From: Geodermatophilaceae bacterium URHA0031
Lineage (GTDB): Bacteria; Actinomycetota; Actinomycetes; Mycobacteriales; Geodermatophilaceae
Assembly (NCBI GenBank): GCA_000620205.1
Contig: JHVP01000005.1
Coordinates: forward strand, 186,001-250,000
Length of the DNA: 64,000 nt
Reading direction: 5' to 3'
Within the stretch, counting starts at the first letter, position 1; each line of letters opens with the position of its first letter. Of this stretch, positions 1 through 8,216 are shown piece after piece. The notes beneath the pieces were generated by a model that ran no database searches, had not been told where the DNA came from, and was given only the letters and a program-made list of their open reading frames with translations. Both the position numbers and the translations under genes were made by a program.

Positions 1-139
1 CGGCCAGCGCCGGCACCAGCCGGAACCACATCGCGGCCGGGTAGGCGAGCCCCATGACCAGCAGGACGGCGGGAGCGTCCTCCGGTCCGTCGGACTCCCA
101 GGCGATGCGGGCGGTGTCAGGACGCTCGACGACCGGCAC
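1..139 (-). CDS. alpha/beta hydrolase, N-terminal fragment
   Basis: A reading frame starts at a GTG (positions 139-137) and runs off the left edge. The 46 visible residues begin MPVVERPDTARIAWES and contain VLLVMGLAYPAAMW, the first strands and oxyanion-hole stretch of an alpha/beta hydrolase. A good ribosome-binding site, GGGAGCG, precedes the GTG. The catalytic residues lie outside the window, so substrate and exact family cannot be told. It reads in the same direction as the esterase at 338-1501, about 200 bases downstream of that gene. Confidence 0.6.
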   Translation of the reverse strand, partial: MPVVERPDTARIAWESDGPEDAPAVLLVMGLAYPAAMWFRLVPALA

Positions 140-337
140 GGGTCGCTCCCTTCGTCATGAGCCTGGCGACCTGGACCGCGCGCTGCACCCCTCACGTGCA
201 CCACGCCACCAGATCCCGGGCCGGAACTCACGCCATCCTGTCGCACGACCGCGTCGCCGTGTGCCGCCGTGTCCGTACGCCGCCTGCCACGGCGCAGAAC
301 GTGGTGGCCCCCGCCGGCGGAGGACCGGCGCACGTGC
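140..337. other. intergenic region, no gene seen
   Basis: These 198 bases separate the end of an esterase gene from the start of the edge hydrolase on the same strand. No convincing reading frame, strong hairpin or promoter was seen. Confidence 0.5.
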
Positions 338-1501
338 TCACTCGTAGTAGAGCTTCTGGGGTCCCGGGTACACCCAGGACAGCGCGTCGCGCAGCCGGTC
401 CCGCCAGTTCTCCCACGAGTGGCCGTCCCGGGCCTCCGTGTAGCGGACCTGCATGCCGGCGTTCTCGAACACGTGCACCATCGACCGGTTCGGCACGATG
501 AGCTCCTCGTAGACGCCGCAGGACTGGAAGATTCGGTCGGCAACGGCCCGCGGTTTGGCCCGGTAGCCGTTCACGAACTCCACGACCGGGTCGAAGACCG
601 GGCCGCCGCCGTGGTCGTTGCCGATGTCGGTGAACACGAACGACCCCGACATCAGCACCAGCGACCCGTACGTGTCCGGCGAGCGGTAGGCGGCCGACAG
701 CGCGGCCACCCCGCCGAACGACGAGCCGAGCAGGCACCGGCCCGCACGCTGACCGACCAGCGGGAGCGACGACTCCAGCTCCGGCAGCAGCTCGGCGGTG
801 AGGAACCGCGAGTGGGCCGCGGAGTTCGCGTACTCGTGCAAGCGCTCACCGGGGTGGGTGAAGGCGACCACGGTCTCCGCTACGTCGAGCCGGTGGACCA
901 GGTTGTCCAGGACGGTCTTCATCGAGGCGTACTGCAGGAAGTCCCCGCCGTCGTGCACGACGAGCAGCGGGTAGGACGCCGAGGGCCGGAAGCGGGCGGG
1001 CAGGTACAGCGTGACGTGCGCGTCGCGGCCGAGCGCCTCGCTGCGGATCACGAGCTCCCGCAGCTCGCCCGGGCGGGCGTCGGGGTCCGGGAGCACCCAG
1101 TCCGGCGTCCGGTAGCCCACGGCGAAGCACACCGACGACGAGCCCATGGGGCTGTGCGACCGCTTCTCGTTGAGCGGGTCGTTGAAGCGCTCGTAGTGCT
1201 CGCCGCGCCTGATCTCGATCTGGTACTCGACCCGCGACCCCTCCGGCAGCTCCAGCACCAGGTACCACAGGTCCGAGTCGTGCACCCGGTGCATCGCGAT
1301 CCGGTCGGGCAGCCCGACGATCCGCTGGCAGACCCACGCCTCGTCCGCTTCGCCGCGCCACAGGAAGGTGCACCGGTCCCCCTCGACCACCGGGATCTCG
1401 TGCTCGCCGAGGAACCGGTCGACCGTCGCGGCGTCCAGGGGTGTGGCCGACGTGAGCCGGTGGACGGCGAGCTCCCCGGACGTCGTCCGCGCCGTTGTCA
1501 T
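338..1501 (-). CDS. esterase, D-type alpha/beta hydrolase with N-terminal beta domain
   Basis: A 387-residue protein of the enterochelin-esterase/putative-esterase type (Esterase D family, PF00756-like). The first ~150 residues look like an immunoglobulin-like early-set domain (YLVLELPEGSRVEYQIEI). The hydrolase domain follows, with a nucleophile elbow LLGSSFGG and a C-terminal DGHSWENW histidine. No signal peptide is visible, so it is probably cytoplasmic. It is the last gene of a minus-strand operon. Its ATG overlaps the stop of the S51-like gene by 4 bases, and an ATP-grasp gene lies before that. A second, shorter esterase sits at 7380-8105 in the same locus. The context suggests hydrolysis of an ester or amide made by the neighbouring ligases, but the substrate is unknown. 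Confidence 0.8.
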   Translation of the reverse strand: MTTARTTSGELAVHRLTSATPLDAATVDRFLGEHEIPVVEGDRCTFLWRGEADEAWVCQRIVGLPDRIAMHRVHDSDLWYLVLELPEGSRVEYQIEIRRGEHYERFNDPLNEKRSHSPMGSSSVCFAVGYRTPDWVLPDPDARPGELRELVIRSEALGRDAHVTLYLPARFRPSASYPLLVVHDGGDFLQYASMKTVLDNLVHRLDVAETVVAFTHPGERLHEYANSAAHSRFLTAELLPELESSLPLVGQRAGRCLLGSSFGGVAALSAAYRSPDTYGSLVLMSGSFVFTDIGNDHGGGPVFDPVVEFVNGYRAKPRAVADRIFQSCGVYEELIVPNRSMVHVFENAGMQVRYTEARDGHSWENWRDRLRDALSWVYPGPQKLYYE

Positions 1502-2424
1502 GCCGCCGTCCCCTCGCTGATCAGCCCGTTGGTGCCGACCACCCGGGCATCCGGTGGCAGCGCACCGTCGGGACCGAGGTCGACCCGGACACCGTCGTCC
1601 AGGACCAGGCAGGGGTCCGGCGCGAACCGGCGGGCCAACGCCGACATCCGGAGGACGTCATCGGTCAACAGCCGCCGCCGCGCGTGCGGCAGCAGGACGA
1701 GGCCGGGGACCACCCCGATCCCCGCGTCGAAGACCTCGGTCAGCGAGGCGCCCTGCGCCGCCCGGTCGTGGAAGAGCACGACCCGTGGCGTCAACGCCAT
1801 CGCGCCTGCCGACCACGCCACCAGCCGCGGGGGCACGTGCGGCGACAGGTGGAACAGGTGCAGGACCCTGATCAGGTCGCCGACGTGCCCGCCTGCGACG
1901 ACCAGGCACTGCGCGGTCGACAGCAGCTCGCCCACCTCCGCGCGGTGCCCAGCGATCGAGCCCCGCTCCTCCAGGCGCCAGGTCCCGTAGAAGTCGTCGT
2001 GCAGCTGCGCCACCCTGGCCAGGTGCGTCGCGTCGAGCAGCTGCACCGCCTCGAGCGCGTCGGCGGAGGCCATGGCCAGCGTGTGCGCGTGCGCGTCGGT
2101 GCGTGCGGTCACCGCGGACTCCGCCCGCAGCGCGTGGTCCAGCCGGATCAGGTAGAGCTGCCGGAGCTCGTCGAGCACCTGCCGGTGCTCGCGCTCGGCC
2201 GCGGCGTACTCGGGATCGGCCCGCAGCACGTCCATCCACCGGGAGTACAACCGCAGGTTCACCGCCTGCCGGCCGGCCAGGGCGAGGATCTCGGCGTCGT
2301 CGGACTCCCGCTCCTGCCACCCGGCGTTGACGACGGCCACCGGCCCGTCGACGGCCAGCGACGACAGGACCCGGTCCAGGGTCGGACGGCGCTGGGGCCC
2401 GAGCAGCGTGATCGAGGGGGTCAC
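1498..2424 (-). CDS. peptidase S51 / class I glutamine-amidotransferase-like protein
   Basis: A 308-residue protein. Its C-terminal half has the layout of peptidase family S51 (dipeptidase E, cyanophycinase) and related amidotransferase-like proteins: a glycine-rich VVAGGHVGDL segment, then the nucleophile elbow AWSAGAMAL with a serine where amidotransferases have cysteine. The N-terminal half is helical and charged and is not recognised. It starts with GTG at 2424, 10 bases after the ATP-grasp gene, and its stop overlaps the esterase start, so the three genes are probably co-transcribed. A role in cleaving an amide or isopeptide bond in the product of the ligases is an inference. The family assignment rests on the nucleophile motif. 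Confidence 0.65.
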   Translation of the reverse strand: MTPSITLLGPQRRPTLDRVLSSLAVDGPVAVVNAGWQERESDDAEILALAGRQAVNLRLYSRWMDVLRADPEYAAAEREHRQVLDELRQLYLIRLDHALRAESAVTARTDAHAHTLAMASADALEAVQLLDATHLARVAQLHDDFYGTWRLEERGSIAGHRAEVGELLSTAQCLVVAGGHVGDLIRVLHLFHLSPHVPPRLVAWSAGAMALTPRVVLFHDRAAQGASLTEVFDAGIGVVPGLVLLPHARRRLLTDDVLRMSALARRFAPDPCLVLDDGVRVDLGPDGALPPDARVVGTNGLISEGTAA

Positions 2425-2434
2425 CGCGCGGACG

Positions 2435-3658
2435 TCAGTTCGCGTGGACGTGCACGGTGCGCCCGACGTCGTCGAGCATCCCGCGCAGCGTGTCGAAGTC
2501 GGGGTGCCGCATGCGGACGTAGGCGTTGGCCATGTACCCGGCCGTCTCGGGCTGGGTCGGCGTCCCGGGCGGCGGCAGGTGCGCGTCCAGCACCCACTGC
2601 CCGTGGCGGGCCTGGATCTCCTCGACGCCCGAGTAGCCGGAGATGGTGCCGTCCCGCTCCGGCCGCAGCGCCACGATGCCGGCCGAGTACTGCCGGGACG
2701 GCTGCCCCCAGACCTGCCCGTGGACGATCGAGTCGGCCCACTGACGGTAGATGTCGAGGTCGTTGGCGGCCGAGTAGAGGTCCCAGGCGCCGACGCCCGG
2801 TGGCCGGCAGCCGATCTCGCTGAACCTCAGCCCCTTCGGCCCGAAGAACCACTCCATGTGCGTGGCGCTGGTGCCGATCCCGAGGGCCTCGTTGACCCGC
2901 CGCCCCAGGTCCCGCAGCTCCTGGTAGTCGGCCACCGAGTCGATCCGGTTGGTCGCCACGAACTGCGGTGAGATCCAGCGGGTGCGCATCGCCTCGAGCA
3001 CGTTCGGGAAGTAGTGGGACACGAAGTCCAGCGCCGGGACGCCGTCGACGGAGAGCGTGTCGTAGAAGCCCTCGTGCCCCTCGACGAACTCCTCGACGGC
3101 GATGGAGTCGACCTGTTGGGCACCGAACAGGCCCAGCGCCGCGTCCAGCCCGCCGTCGTCGTCGACCCGGGTGGTGTCCAGCGCGCCGGCGCCGGTGCGC
3201 GGCTTGAGGATCAGCGGGTAACCGACCTCCCGCGCGAAGGACCGGACCTCCTCGGCGGTGGACGCCGCGGTCGACGCGGCGGTCGGCACCCCGGCCGCCC
3301 GGAGCACCTCCTTCATCGACGGCTTGTCGCGGCACAGCCATGCCGTCCGCACCGACGTCCCGGGGATCGAGGTGTTCTCCCGGACCTGCGCGGCGGCCAG
3401 GGTGTGGGACTCGATGGTGGCCTCGAGGCGATCGACCCACACCTCGTCCTGGATCCACCGGACAGCGTCGGTCAGCGCGCCGACGTCGGTCACGTCCGGG
3501 ACGTGGTGGTAGTGGACCATCCACGACCGCAGCTCATCGTCCAGCCACTCCCCCGGGCGGTCGCCGACGCCGTAGACCGACGCCCCCACCTCGGCGAGGG
3601 CGCGCACGAAGTGGCGTTGCGTCGACGGGAAGGCCGGATCGACGAAGACCACGTTCAT
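2435..3658 (-). CDS. ATP-grasp carboxylate-amine ligase (1 of 4)
   Basis: A 407-residue ATP-grasp protein. It has a Rossmann-like pre-ATP-grasp domain at the N-terminus (MNVVFVDPAFPSTQRHFVRA), the CRDKPSMKEVLRAAGVP stretch typical of CarB/PurT-like enzymes, the ATP-binding loop GYPLILKPRTGAGA, an EEFVEGHEG acidic segment and a metal-binding FSEIGCRPPG. It should join a carboxylate to an amine using ATP. It is homologous to the two plus-strand genes at 3745 and 4983. It is the first gene of a minus-strand operon that continues to the S51-like protein and esterase. A TAGAGT -10 box ends 7 bases before the ATG, with no ribosome-binding site, so its mRNA is probably leaderless. The substrates are unknown. 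Confidence 0.85.
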   Translation of the reverse strand: MNVVFVDPAFPSTQRHFVRALAEVGASVYGVGDRPGEWLDDELRSWMVHYHHVPDVTDVGALTDAVRWIQDEVWVDRLEATIESHTLAAAQVRENTSIPGTSVRTAWLCRDKPSMKEVLRAAGVPTAASTAASTAEEVRSFAREVGYPLILKPRTGAGALDTTRVDDDGGLDAALGLFGAQQVDSIAVEEFVEGHEGFYDTLSVDGVPALDFVSHYFPNVLEAMRTRWISPQFVATNRIDSVADYQELRDLGRRVNEALGIGTSATHMEWFFGPKGLRFSEIGCRPPGVGAWDLYSAANDLDIYRQWADSIVHGQVWGQPSRQYSAGIVALRPERDGTISGYSGVEEIQARHGQWVLDAHLPPPGTPTQPETAGYMANAYVRMRHPDFDTLRGMLDDVGRTVHVHAN

Positions 3659-3665
3659 GCGGGGG

Positions 3666-3671
3666 ACTCTA
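3666..3671 (-). promoter_or_regulatory. -10 box TAGAGT, probable leaderless promoter
   Basis: On the minus strand TAGAGT is followed by six bases and then the ATG of the ATP-grasp gene at 3658. This spacing puts the transcription start at or next to the start codon, the known arrangement of actinobacterial leaderless mRNAs. No clear -35 box is visible. Confidence 0.55.
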
Positions 3672-3732
3672 GAAGGACCCCCCGCCCCTCGCAGGCTCGC
3701 GGCGGGACCCTGCAGGGGGCCGACCTCCGGCG

Positions 3733-3738
3733 TAGCGT
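3733..3738 (+). promoter_or_regulatory. -10 box TAGCGT, probable leaderless promoter
   Basis: TAGCGT is followed by six bases and then the ATG at 3745. It mirrors the TAGAGT box of the divergent gene, so two leaderless promoters sit back to back in the 86-base gap between the two ATP-grasp operons. Confidence 0.55.
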
Positions 3739-3744
3739 CCGCGC

Positions 3745-4971
3745 ATGGTCGTCGCCGCGTTCGTCGCGCCGTACCTGCTGGAGGCCACGGCGCGCTTCGT
3801 CTCCGTCGCCGCTGAGCTGCCCGGTGTCCGGATCGGCCTGGTCACCTGCGAGCCCGTGGAGCGGATCTCCCCGGAACTCGGCGACCGGCTGGCGGGCCAC
3901 TGGCGCATCGACGACCCGCTCGACCCGCGTCAGCTGGCCTGGGCGGTGGACGGCCTCGCCGGGCAGTTGGGCCGGGTCGAGCGCCTGGTCGGCGCCCTCG
4001 AGCAGCTGCAGGTGCCCCTGGCGCAGGTCCGCGAGTCACACGGCATCGAGGGCATGGACGTGCGGACCGCGATCAACGTGCGGGACAAGTCGCAGATGAA
4101 GGAGACGCTGCAGGCCGCGGGCATCCCCTGCGCCCGGCACGCCCTCGTGCGCAGCGCCGGGCAGGCCGCGGCCTTCGCCGACCAGGTCGGCTTCCCGCTG
4201 GTCGCCAAGCCGCCGGCGGGTGCGGGCGCGCAGTCCACGTTCCGGCTGGACGACGGTGGCATGCTCCGGGGCTGGCTGGCAGCGGTGCCGCTGGGCGAGG
4301 ACTCCCCCGCCCTCCTCGAGGAGTTCCTCACCGGGGAGGAGCACACCTTCGACAGCGTCACGATGGGCGGGTCGACCGTGTGGTCGTCGATCGCGGACTA
4401 CCGCCCGCCGCCGCTGGACGTGCTCCGCAACCCGTGGATCCAGTGGACGGTCGTGCTGCCCCGCGACGTCAGCGGCCCGCGGTACGAGGGCATCCACCAC
4501 TGGGGACCGGCGGCGCTCGAGGCACTGGGCGTCACCGACGCGTTGACGCACATGGAGTGGTTCGCCCGGCCCGACGGCTCGGTCGCCGTCTCGGAGGTGG
4601 CCGCCCGGCCGCCCGGCGCGCAGCTGACCTCGATGCACGGCTACACGCACGACTTCGACCTGTACCGCGCCTGGGCCGAGCTGGCTGTCCTCGGCCGGTT
4701 CGAGGTGCCCGAACGGAGGTTCGCGGCCGGCACCGCCTACCTGCGCGGCATGGGGCACGGGCGGGTGCGCGCGGTGCACGGCATCGAGGCGGTCCAGCAG
4801 CAGATCGGGCACCTGGTGGTGGAGGCGCGGCTGCCGCAGCCAGGACAGCCTGCCGCCACCGACTACCTGGGCGAGGGGTACGTGATGGTGCGCGACCCCG
4901 ACACCGCGGTGGTCGAGGACGCGTTGCGCCGGATCGTCGACGGCGTCCGCATCGAGCTGGCCGAGGCCTGA
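3745..4971 (+). CDS. ATP-grasp carboxylate-amine ligase (2 of 4)
   Basis: A 408-residue paralogue of the divergent ATP-grasp gene. Visible motifs in order: VRDKSQMKETLQAAGIP, the ATP loop GFPLVAKPPAGAGAQS, the acidic LLEEFLTGEEHTF, THMEWFARPDG and VSEVAARPPGAQ, which carries the metal-binding glutamate and the asparagine/arginine region. It lacks the typical nucleotide-independent N-terminal sequence of its two relatives (it starts MVVAAFVAPYLLEATARF), so that domain has diverged. It is followed 11 bases later by a third paralogue, so the two form an operon. The enzyme class is well supported. The acceptor and donor are not known. Confidence 0.85.
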   Translation: MVVAAFVAPYLLEATARFVSVAAELPGVRIGLVTCEPVERISPELGDRLAGHWRIDDPLDPRQLAWAVDGLAGQLGRVERLVGALEQLQVPLAQVRESHGIEGMDVRTAINVRDKSQMKETLQAAGIPCARHALVRSAGQAAAFADQVGFPLVAKPPAGAGAQSTFRLDDGGMLRGWLAAVPLGEDSPALLEEFLTGEEHTFDSVTMGGSTVWSSIADYRPPPLDVLRNPWIQWTVVLPRDVSGPRYEGIHHWGPAALEALGVTDALTHMEWFARPDGSVAVSEVAARPPGAQLTSMHGYTHDFDLYRAWAELAVLGRFEVPERRFAAGTAYLRGMGHGRVRAVHGIEAVQQQIGHLVVEARLPQPGQPAATDYLGEGYVMVRDPDTAVVEDALRRIVDGVRIELAEA

Positions 4972-4982
4972 CGGGAGGTCCG

Positions 4983-6194
4983 GTGAACATCGTCCTGCTC
5001 TCCCCCGGCTACCCGGCCGAGATGGCGTACTTCACCCGGGCGTTGGCCGGGACCGGCGCCCGGGTGATCGGGGTCGGCGACCAGCCGCCGCACGCGCTGC
5101 CCGAGGCCGCCCGCTCGTCACTGGCGCACTACGAGCACGTGGACCTCGCCCACGAGGGCGCGGTGCTCGACGCGCTGCGCGGGCTGTCCCGGCACGCCTC
5201 GATCGACCAGGTGGAGTGCCTCTGGGAGCCGTACATGCTCCTGGCGGCCCGGATCCGGGAGACGTTCGGGCTGCCCGGCCTCTCCGTCGAGCAGACCGTG
5301 CCGTTCCGCGACAAGGAGACGATGAAGCGGGTGCTCGACGCCGCCGGCATCCGGACGCCCTGGCACGTCAGCGCCCGCACCGCCGCCGAGGTCTGGGCGG
5401 CCGCCGAGCGGGTCGGCTACCCGCTCATCGTCAAGCCGGTCGCGGGCGCCGGCTCGGCCGACACCTTCCGGGCCGACACCGCCGAGGAGCTCGCCTCCGT
5501 GCTCCCCCAGCTGCGGCACGTCCCCGAGGTCAGCGTCGAGGAGTTCGTCGACGGGGAGGAGTTCACCTTCGACACCATCTGCGCCGACGGGCAGATCCTG
5601 TTCGAGCACGTGCTGTGGTACCGGCCGCGGCCGCTGCAGATGCGCATGCACGAGTGGGTGAGCCCGGTGTCGATCTCGCTGCGCGACCTGTCCGTACCCC
5701 AGCTGGCCGGCGGGCGGCAGATGGGCGAGGCGGTGCTCGCCGCGCTCGGCTTCCGCACCGGCTTCACGCACATGGAGTGGTACCTCACGCACGACGGCGA
5801 GGCCGTGTTCGGCGAGATCGGCGCCCGCCCGCCCGGGGCCCGCGTCGTGGACCTGATGAACATGGCCACGGACGGCGACGCCTACGCCGGCTGGGCGCAG
5901 GCCGTCGTCCACGGGTCCATGCCGCCGCTGGAGCGCCGGTACAACGCGGGCGCCATCTTCAAGCGCGCCCGTGGCGAGGGCCGGATCACCCACTCCGAGG
6001 GCCTCGACGCGCTGCTGGGCCGGTACGGCGAGCACGTCGCGCTGGTGGACCTGCTGCCGGTCGGTGCGCCGCGCCGCGACTGGCGCTCGACGGTCACCGG
6101 CGACGGCATGATCGTCGTCCGGCATCCCGAGCTGCAGCAGGTCATCGAGATGACCGAGGCGTTCGCCGCCGACTTCCAGATGTTCGCGTCGTGA
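4983..6194 (+). CDS. ATP-grasp carboxylate-amine ligase (3 of 4)
   Basis: A 403-residue ATP-grasp protein starting at GTG 4983, chosen because GGGAGG lies 6-7 bases upstream and the protein then aligns from its first residue (VNIVLLSPGYPAEMAYFTRAL) with the paralogue at 2435-3658. It shows FRDKETMKRVLDAAGIR, the ATP loop GYPLIVKPVAGAGSAD, VEEFVDGEEFTFDT, THMEWY and FGEIGARPPGARV. It is the second gene of the plus-strand operon and is followed by a strong hairpin at 6206-6243. Three related ligases within 4 kb suggest successive additions to one scaffold. That is an inference. Confidence 0.85.
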   Translation: MNIVLLSPGYPAEMAYFTRALAGTGARVIGVGDQPPHALPEAARSSLAHYEHVDLAHEGAVLDALRGLSRHASIDQVECLWEPYMLLAARIRETFGLPGLSVEQTVPFRDKETMKRVLDAAGIRTPWHVSARTAAEVWAAAERVGYPLIVKPVAGAGSADTFRADTAEELASVLPQLRHVPEVSVEEFVDGEEFTFDTICADGQILFEHVLWYRPRPLQMRMHEWVSPVSISLRDLSVPQLAGGRQMGEAVLAALGFRTGFTHMEWYLTHDGEAVFGEIGARPPGARVVDLMNMATDGDAYAGWAQAVVHGSMPPLERRYNAGAIFKRARGEGRITHSEGLDALLGRYGEHVALVDLLPVGAPRRDWRSTVTGDGMIVVRHPELQQVIEMTEAFAADFQMFAS

Positions 6195-6205
6195 TCCTCC
6201 GGTGA

Positions 6206-6243
6206 GGACGTGGTCGCCCCACACGCGAGGGCGCCCCACGTCC
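6206..6243 (+). terminator. bipartite hairpin, probable terminator
   Basis: An outer 8-base stem (GGACGTGG with CCACGTCC) encloses an inner 5-base stem (CGCCC with GGGCG), 12 bases after the stop of the third ATP-grasp gene. No U-tract follows, as is common in high-GC actinobacteria. Confidence 0.6.
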
Positions 6244-6412
6244 CGCTCCTGCCGAGGTCCGGTCCGGCCATCAGTTGCCTCGGTGACACCCATTGACCGC
6301 ACGAGACGATGAGGCACGGTGTCGAGGCGCGCCACGCCACCCTGATGACGCTCGCGAAGGCCGGGCAGACCTGATGGTGCAGTGACGAGGACTGGATGCA
6401 GGGAGGCGCCGG

Positions 6413-7330
6413 ATGAAGGCGATCGTCGTGACGGACCAGTCTGCGGGAACGGCCGGGATGACGCTGGTGGAGCGGCCCCAGCCGCCGGCAGCCATCAACG
6501 ACGTCGTCGTCGAGGTCCACGCGTCGGGGTTCGTCCCGACTGAGTTGGCGTGGCCCTCGACCTGGACCGATCGCCGCAACCGTGACCGGACACCGTCGAT
6601 CCCTGGGCACGAGCTGGCCGGGGTGGTCACCACCCTCGGCTATGGCACGACGGGGCTCTCGGTGGGACAACGGGTGTTCGGCCTCGCGGACTGGCACCGC
6701 GACGGCACCCTGGCGGAGTACGTGGCCGTCGAGGCACGCAACCTCGCGCCGCTGCCGGGCGACGTCGACTTCACGGTCGGCGCGAGCCTGCCGATCTCGG
6801 GGCTGACCGCGTGGCAGGGACTGTTCGAGCACGGCCGCCTCCAGGCGGGCCAGAGCGTGCTCGTGCACGGCGCGGCCGGCGCAGTCGGGACGATGGTGAC
6901 CCAGCTCGCGCGTGAGTTCGGTGCGTACGTCGTCGGCACCGGACGCGCTGCCGACCGTCAGAAGGCGCTCGACTTCGGCGCGCAGGAGTTCGTCGACCTC
7001 GACCACGACGCGCTGGAAGACGTCCACGGCGTCGACCTGGTCTTCGATCTCATAGGGGGCGACGTCCAGCAGCGGTCCGCCGGTGTGGTCCGAGCCGGCG
7101 GAACGCTGGTGTCCGTCGTCGGACCGACCGAGACGCGTCCCGCCGACGGCCGGGCGGTCGACTTCGTGGTCGAGTCCGATCGTGCCCAACTGGGCGAGGT
7201 CGTGCAGCGGGTACGGGACGGACGACTGCGGACGAACATCGGCACCGTCGTGACCCTCGACGATGCCGTCGCCGCCCTCAACCCGACCGAGCGACGACAG
7301 GGCAAGACGATCATCAACGTTCGTCCGTGA
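6413..7330 (+). CDS. NADPH:quinone reductase-like MDR oxidoreductase
   Basis: A 305-residue zinc-independent medium-chain dehydrogenase/reductase. The N-terminal GroES-like domain includes SIPGHELAGVV. The Rossmann domain has the dinucleotide loop VHGAAGAVGTMV and VFDLIGGDV. Length and motifs fit the quinone reductase/NADP-dependent oxidoreductase family. It lacks the cysteine clusters of zinc alcohol dehydrogenases. GGGAGG precedes the ATG by 6 bases. It lies inside the ligase locus, but its own transcription unit is separated by the 6206-6243 hairpin and 170 more bases, so a link to the ligases is uncertain. The substrate cannot be told. Confidence 0.85.
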   Translation: MKAIVVTDQSAGTAGMTLVERPQPPAAINDVVVEVHASGFVPTELAWPSTWTDRRNRDRTPSIPGHELAGVVTTLGYGTTGLSVGQRVFGLADWHRDGTLAEYVAVEARNLAPLPGDVDFTVGASLPISGLTAWQGLFEHGRLQAGQSVLVHGAAGAVGTMVTQLAREFGAYVVGTGRAADRQKALDFGAQEFVDLDHDALEDVHGVDLVFDLIGGDVQQRSAGVVRAGGTLVSVVGPTETRPADGRAVDFVVESDRAQLGEVVQRVRDGRLRTNIGTVVTLDDAVAALNPTERRQGKTIINVRP

Positions 7331-7379
7331 GGACACGTCCGCGCGGGAACGTCGCAGCGGCGTGCTGGCATCCGGACGA

Positions 7380-8105
7380 CTAGCAGAGCTCGTCGAGGTA
7401 CTGCGGGAGCATCCGCTGCCAGGTGGGCCAGTCGTGCTCCCACTCCTCGCCCCAGATGTCGACCCGGTTCGGGACGCCCTTGCTCCCGAGGACGTTGCCG
7501 GCGTCCCACGACGAGTCCTCGTCCTCCCAGGCCCCCCGGCCGCAGGCGAGGATCGCGAACCGGGTGCGCAGCACGTCGAGCTGCTCGCCCTCCATCCCCG
7601 GCAGGAAGTCCAGCGGCGAGGCGAAGTACAGGTCCGGCGAGTGCTGGTGGTCGAGGAACCGCTGGATCCGGTAGGTGCCGCTCATCCCCACGGCGGCGCG
7701 GAAGACGTCCGGGAAGCGGCAGAGCACCGCGAGTGAGTTGAACGCCCCGATGGAGGCGCCGGCCACGACGATCGGCGTCTCGTCGCCCCCCGTGTCGGCC
7801 CGGACCGCCGGGACGACCTCGTGCCGGATGGCCTGGTGGTACTGGTTGAACAGCCACATCCGGTACTCCGGCGAGCCGGCCTTCGCCACCATCGCCTGGC
7901 CCGGCACGCTGTCGCAGGAGTAGAGCTTGACCCGGCCTGCCTCGATCAGCGGCCAGCAGGCGCCGACCACGCCGTTGCGCTCGATCTCCTCGGCGTCCCC
8001 GCCCGCCGTGGGGAAGACCAGCACGGGCGTGCCGTAGTGGCCCCACCGTGCGAGACCGATCGGCTGCTCCAGACGCTCGGAGTACCAGCGGTCGGTCACC
8101 TTCAC
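7380..8105 (-). CDS. esterase family alpha/beta hydrolase, short form
   Basis: About 241 residues from a GTG at 8105. A GTG two codons later is an alternative. The protein has the putative-esterase core: VLVFPTAGGDAEE near the oxyanion hole, the nucleophile elbow VAGASIGAFNS, and a C-terminal HDWPTW with the likely catalytic histidine. It lacks the N-terminal beta domain of the esterase at 338-1501. It diverges from the GCS2-type ligase, with a 111-base gap that must hold both promoters. In known amidoligase operons such esterases accompany the ligases. Here the substrate is unknown. Confidence 0.75.
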   Translation of the reverse strand: MKVTDRWYSERLEQPIGLARWGHYGTPVLVFPTAGGDAEEIERNGVVGACWPLIEAGRVKLYSCDSVPGQAMVAKAGSPEYRMWLFNQYHQAIRHEVVPAVRADTGGDETPIVVAGASIGAFNSLAVLCRFPDVFRAAVGMSGTYRIQRFLDHQHSPDLYFASPLDFLPGMEGEQLDVLRTRFAILACGRGAWEDEDSSWDAGNVLGSKGVPNRVDIWGEEWEHDWPTWQRMLPQYLDELC

Positions 8106-8216
8106 GCCGTCCACCCTGGCACGGTCGCCGCGACGCGGCAGCGCGACGGGGCTGCCGAGCAGCCGGTTCCGTGCCAACCTGACGGCACGGGTGGTGAGCG
8201 ACGGGAGGCGGCCGGC

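Noticed and set aside
6310-6375. A short ORF starting MRHGVEARHATLM before the MDR gene
   Set aside because: Only 21 codons, no convincing ribosome-binding site, and no recognisable family; treated as non-coding.
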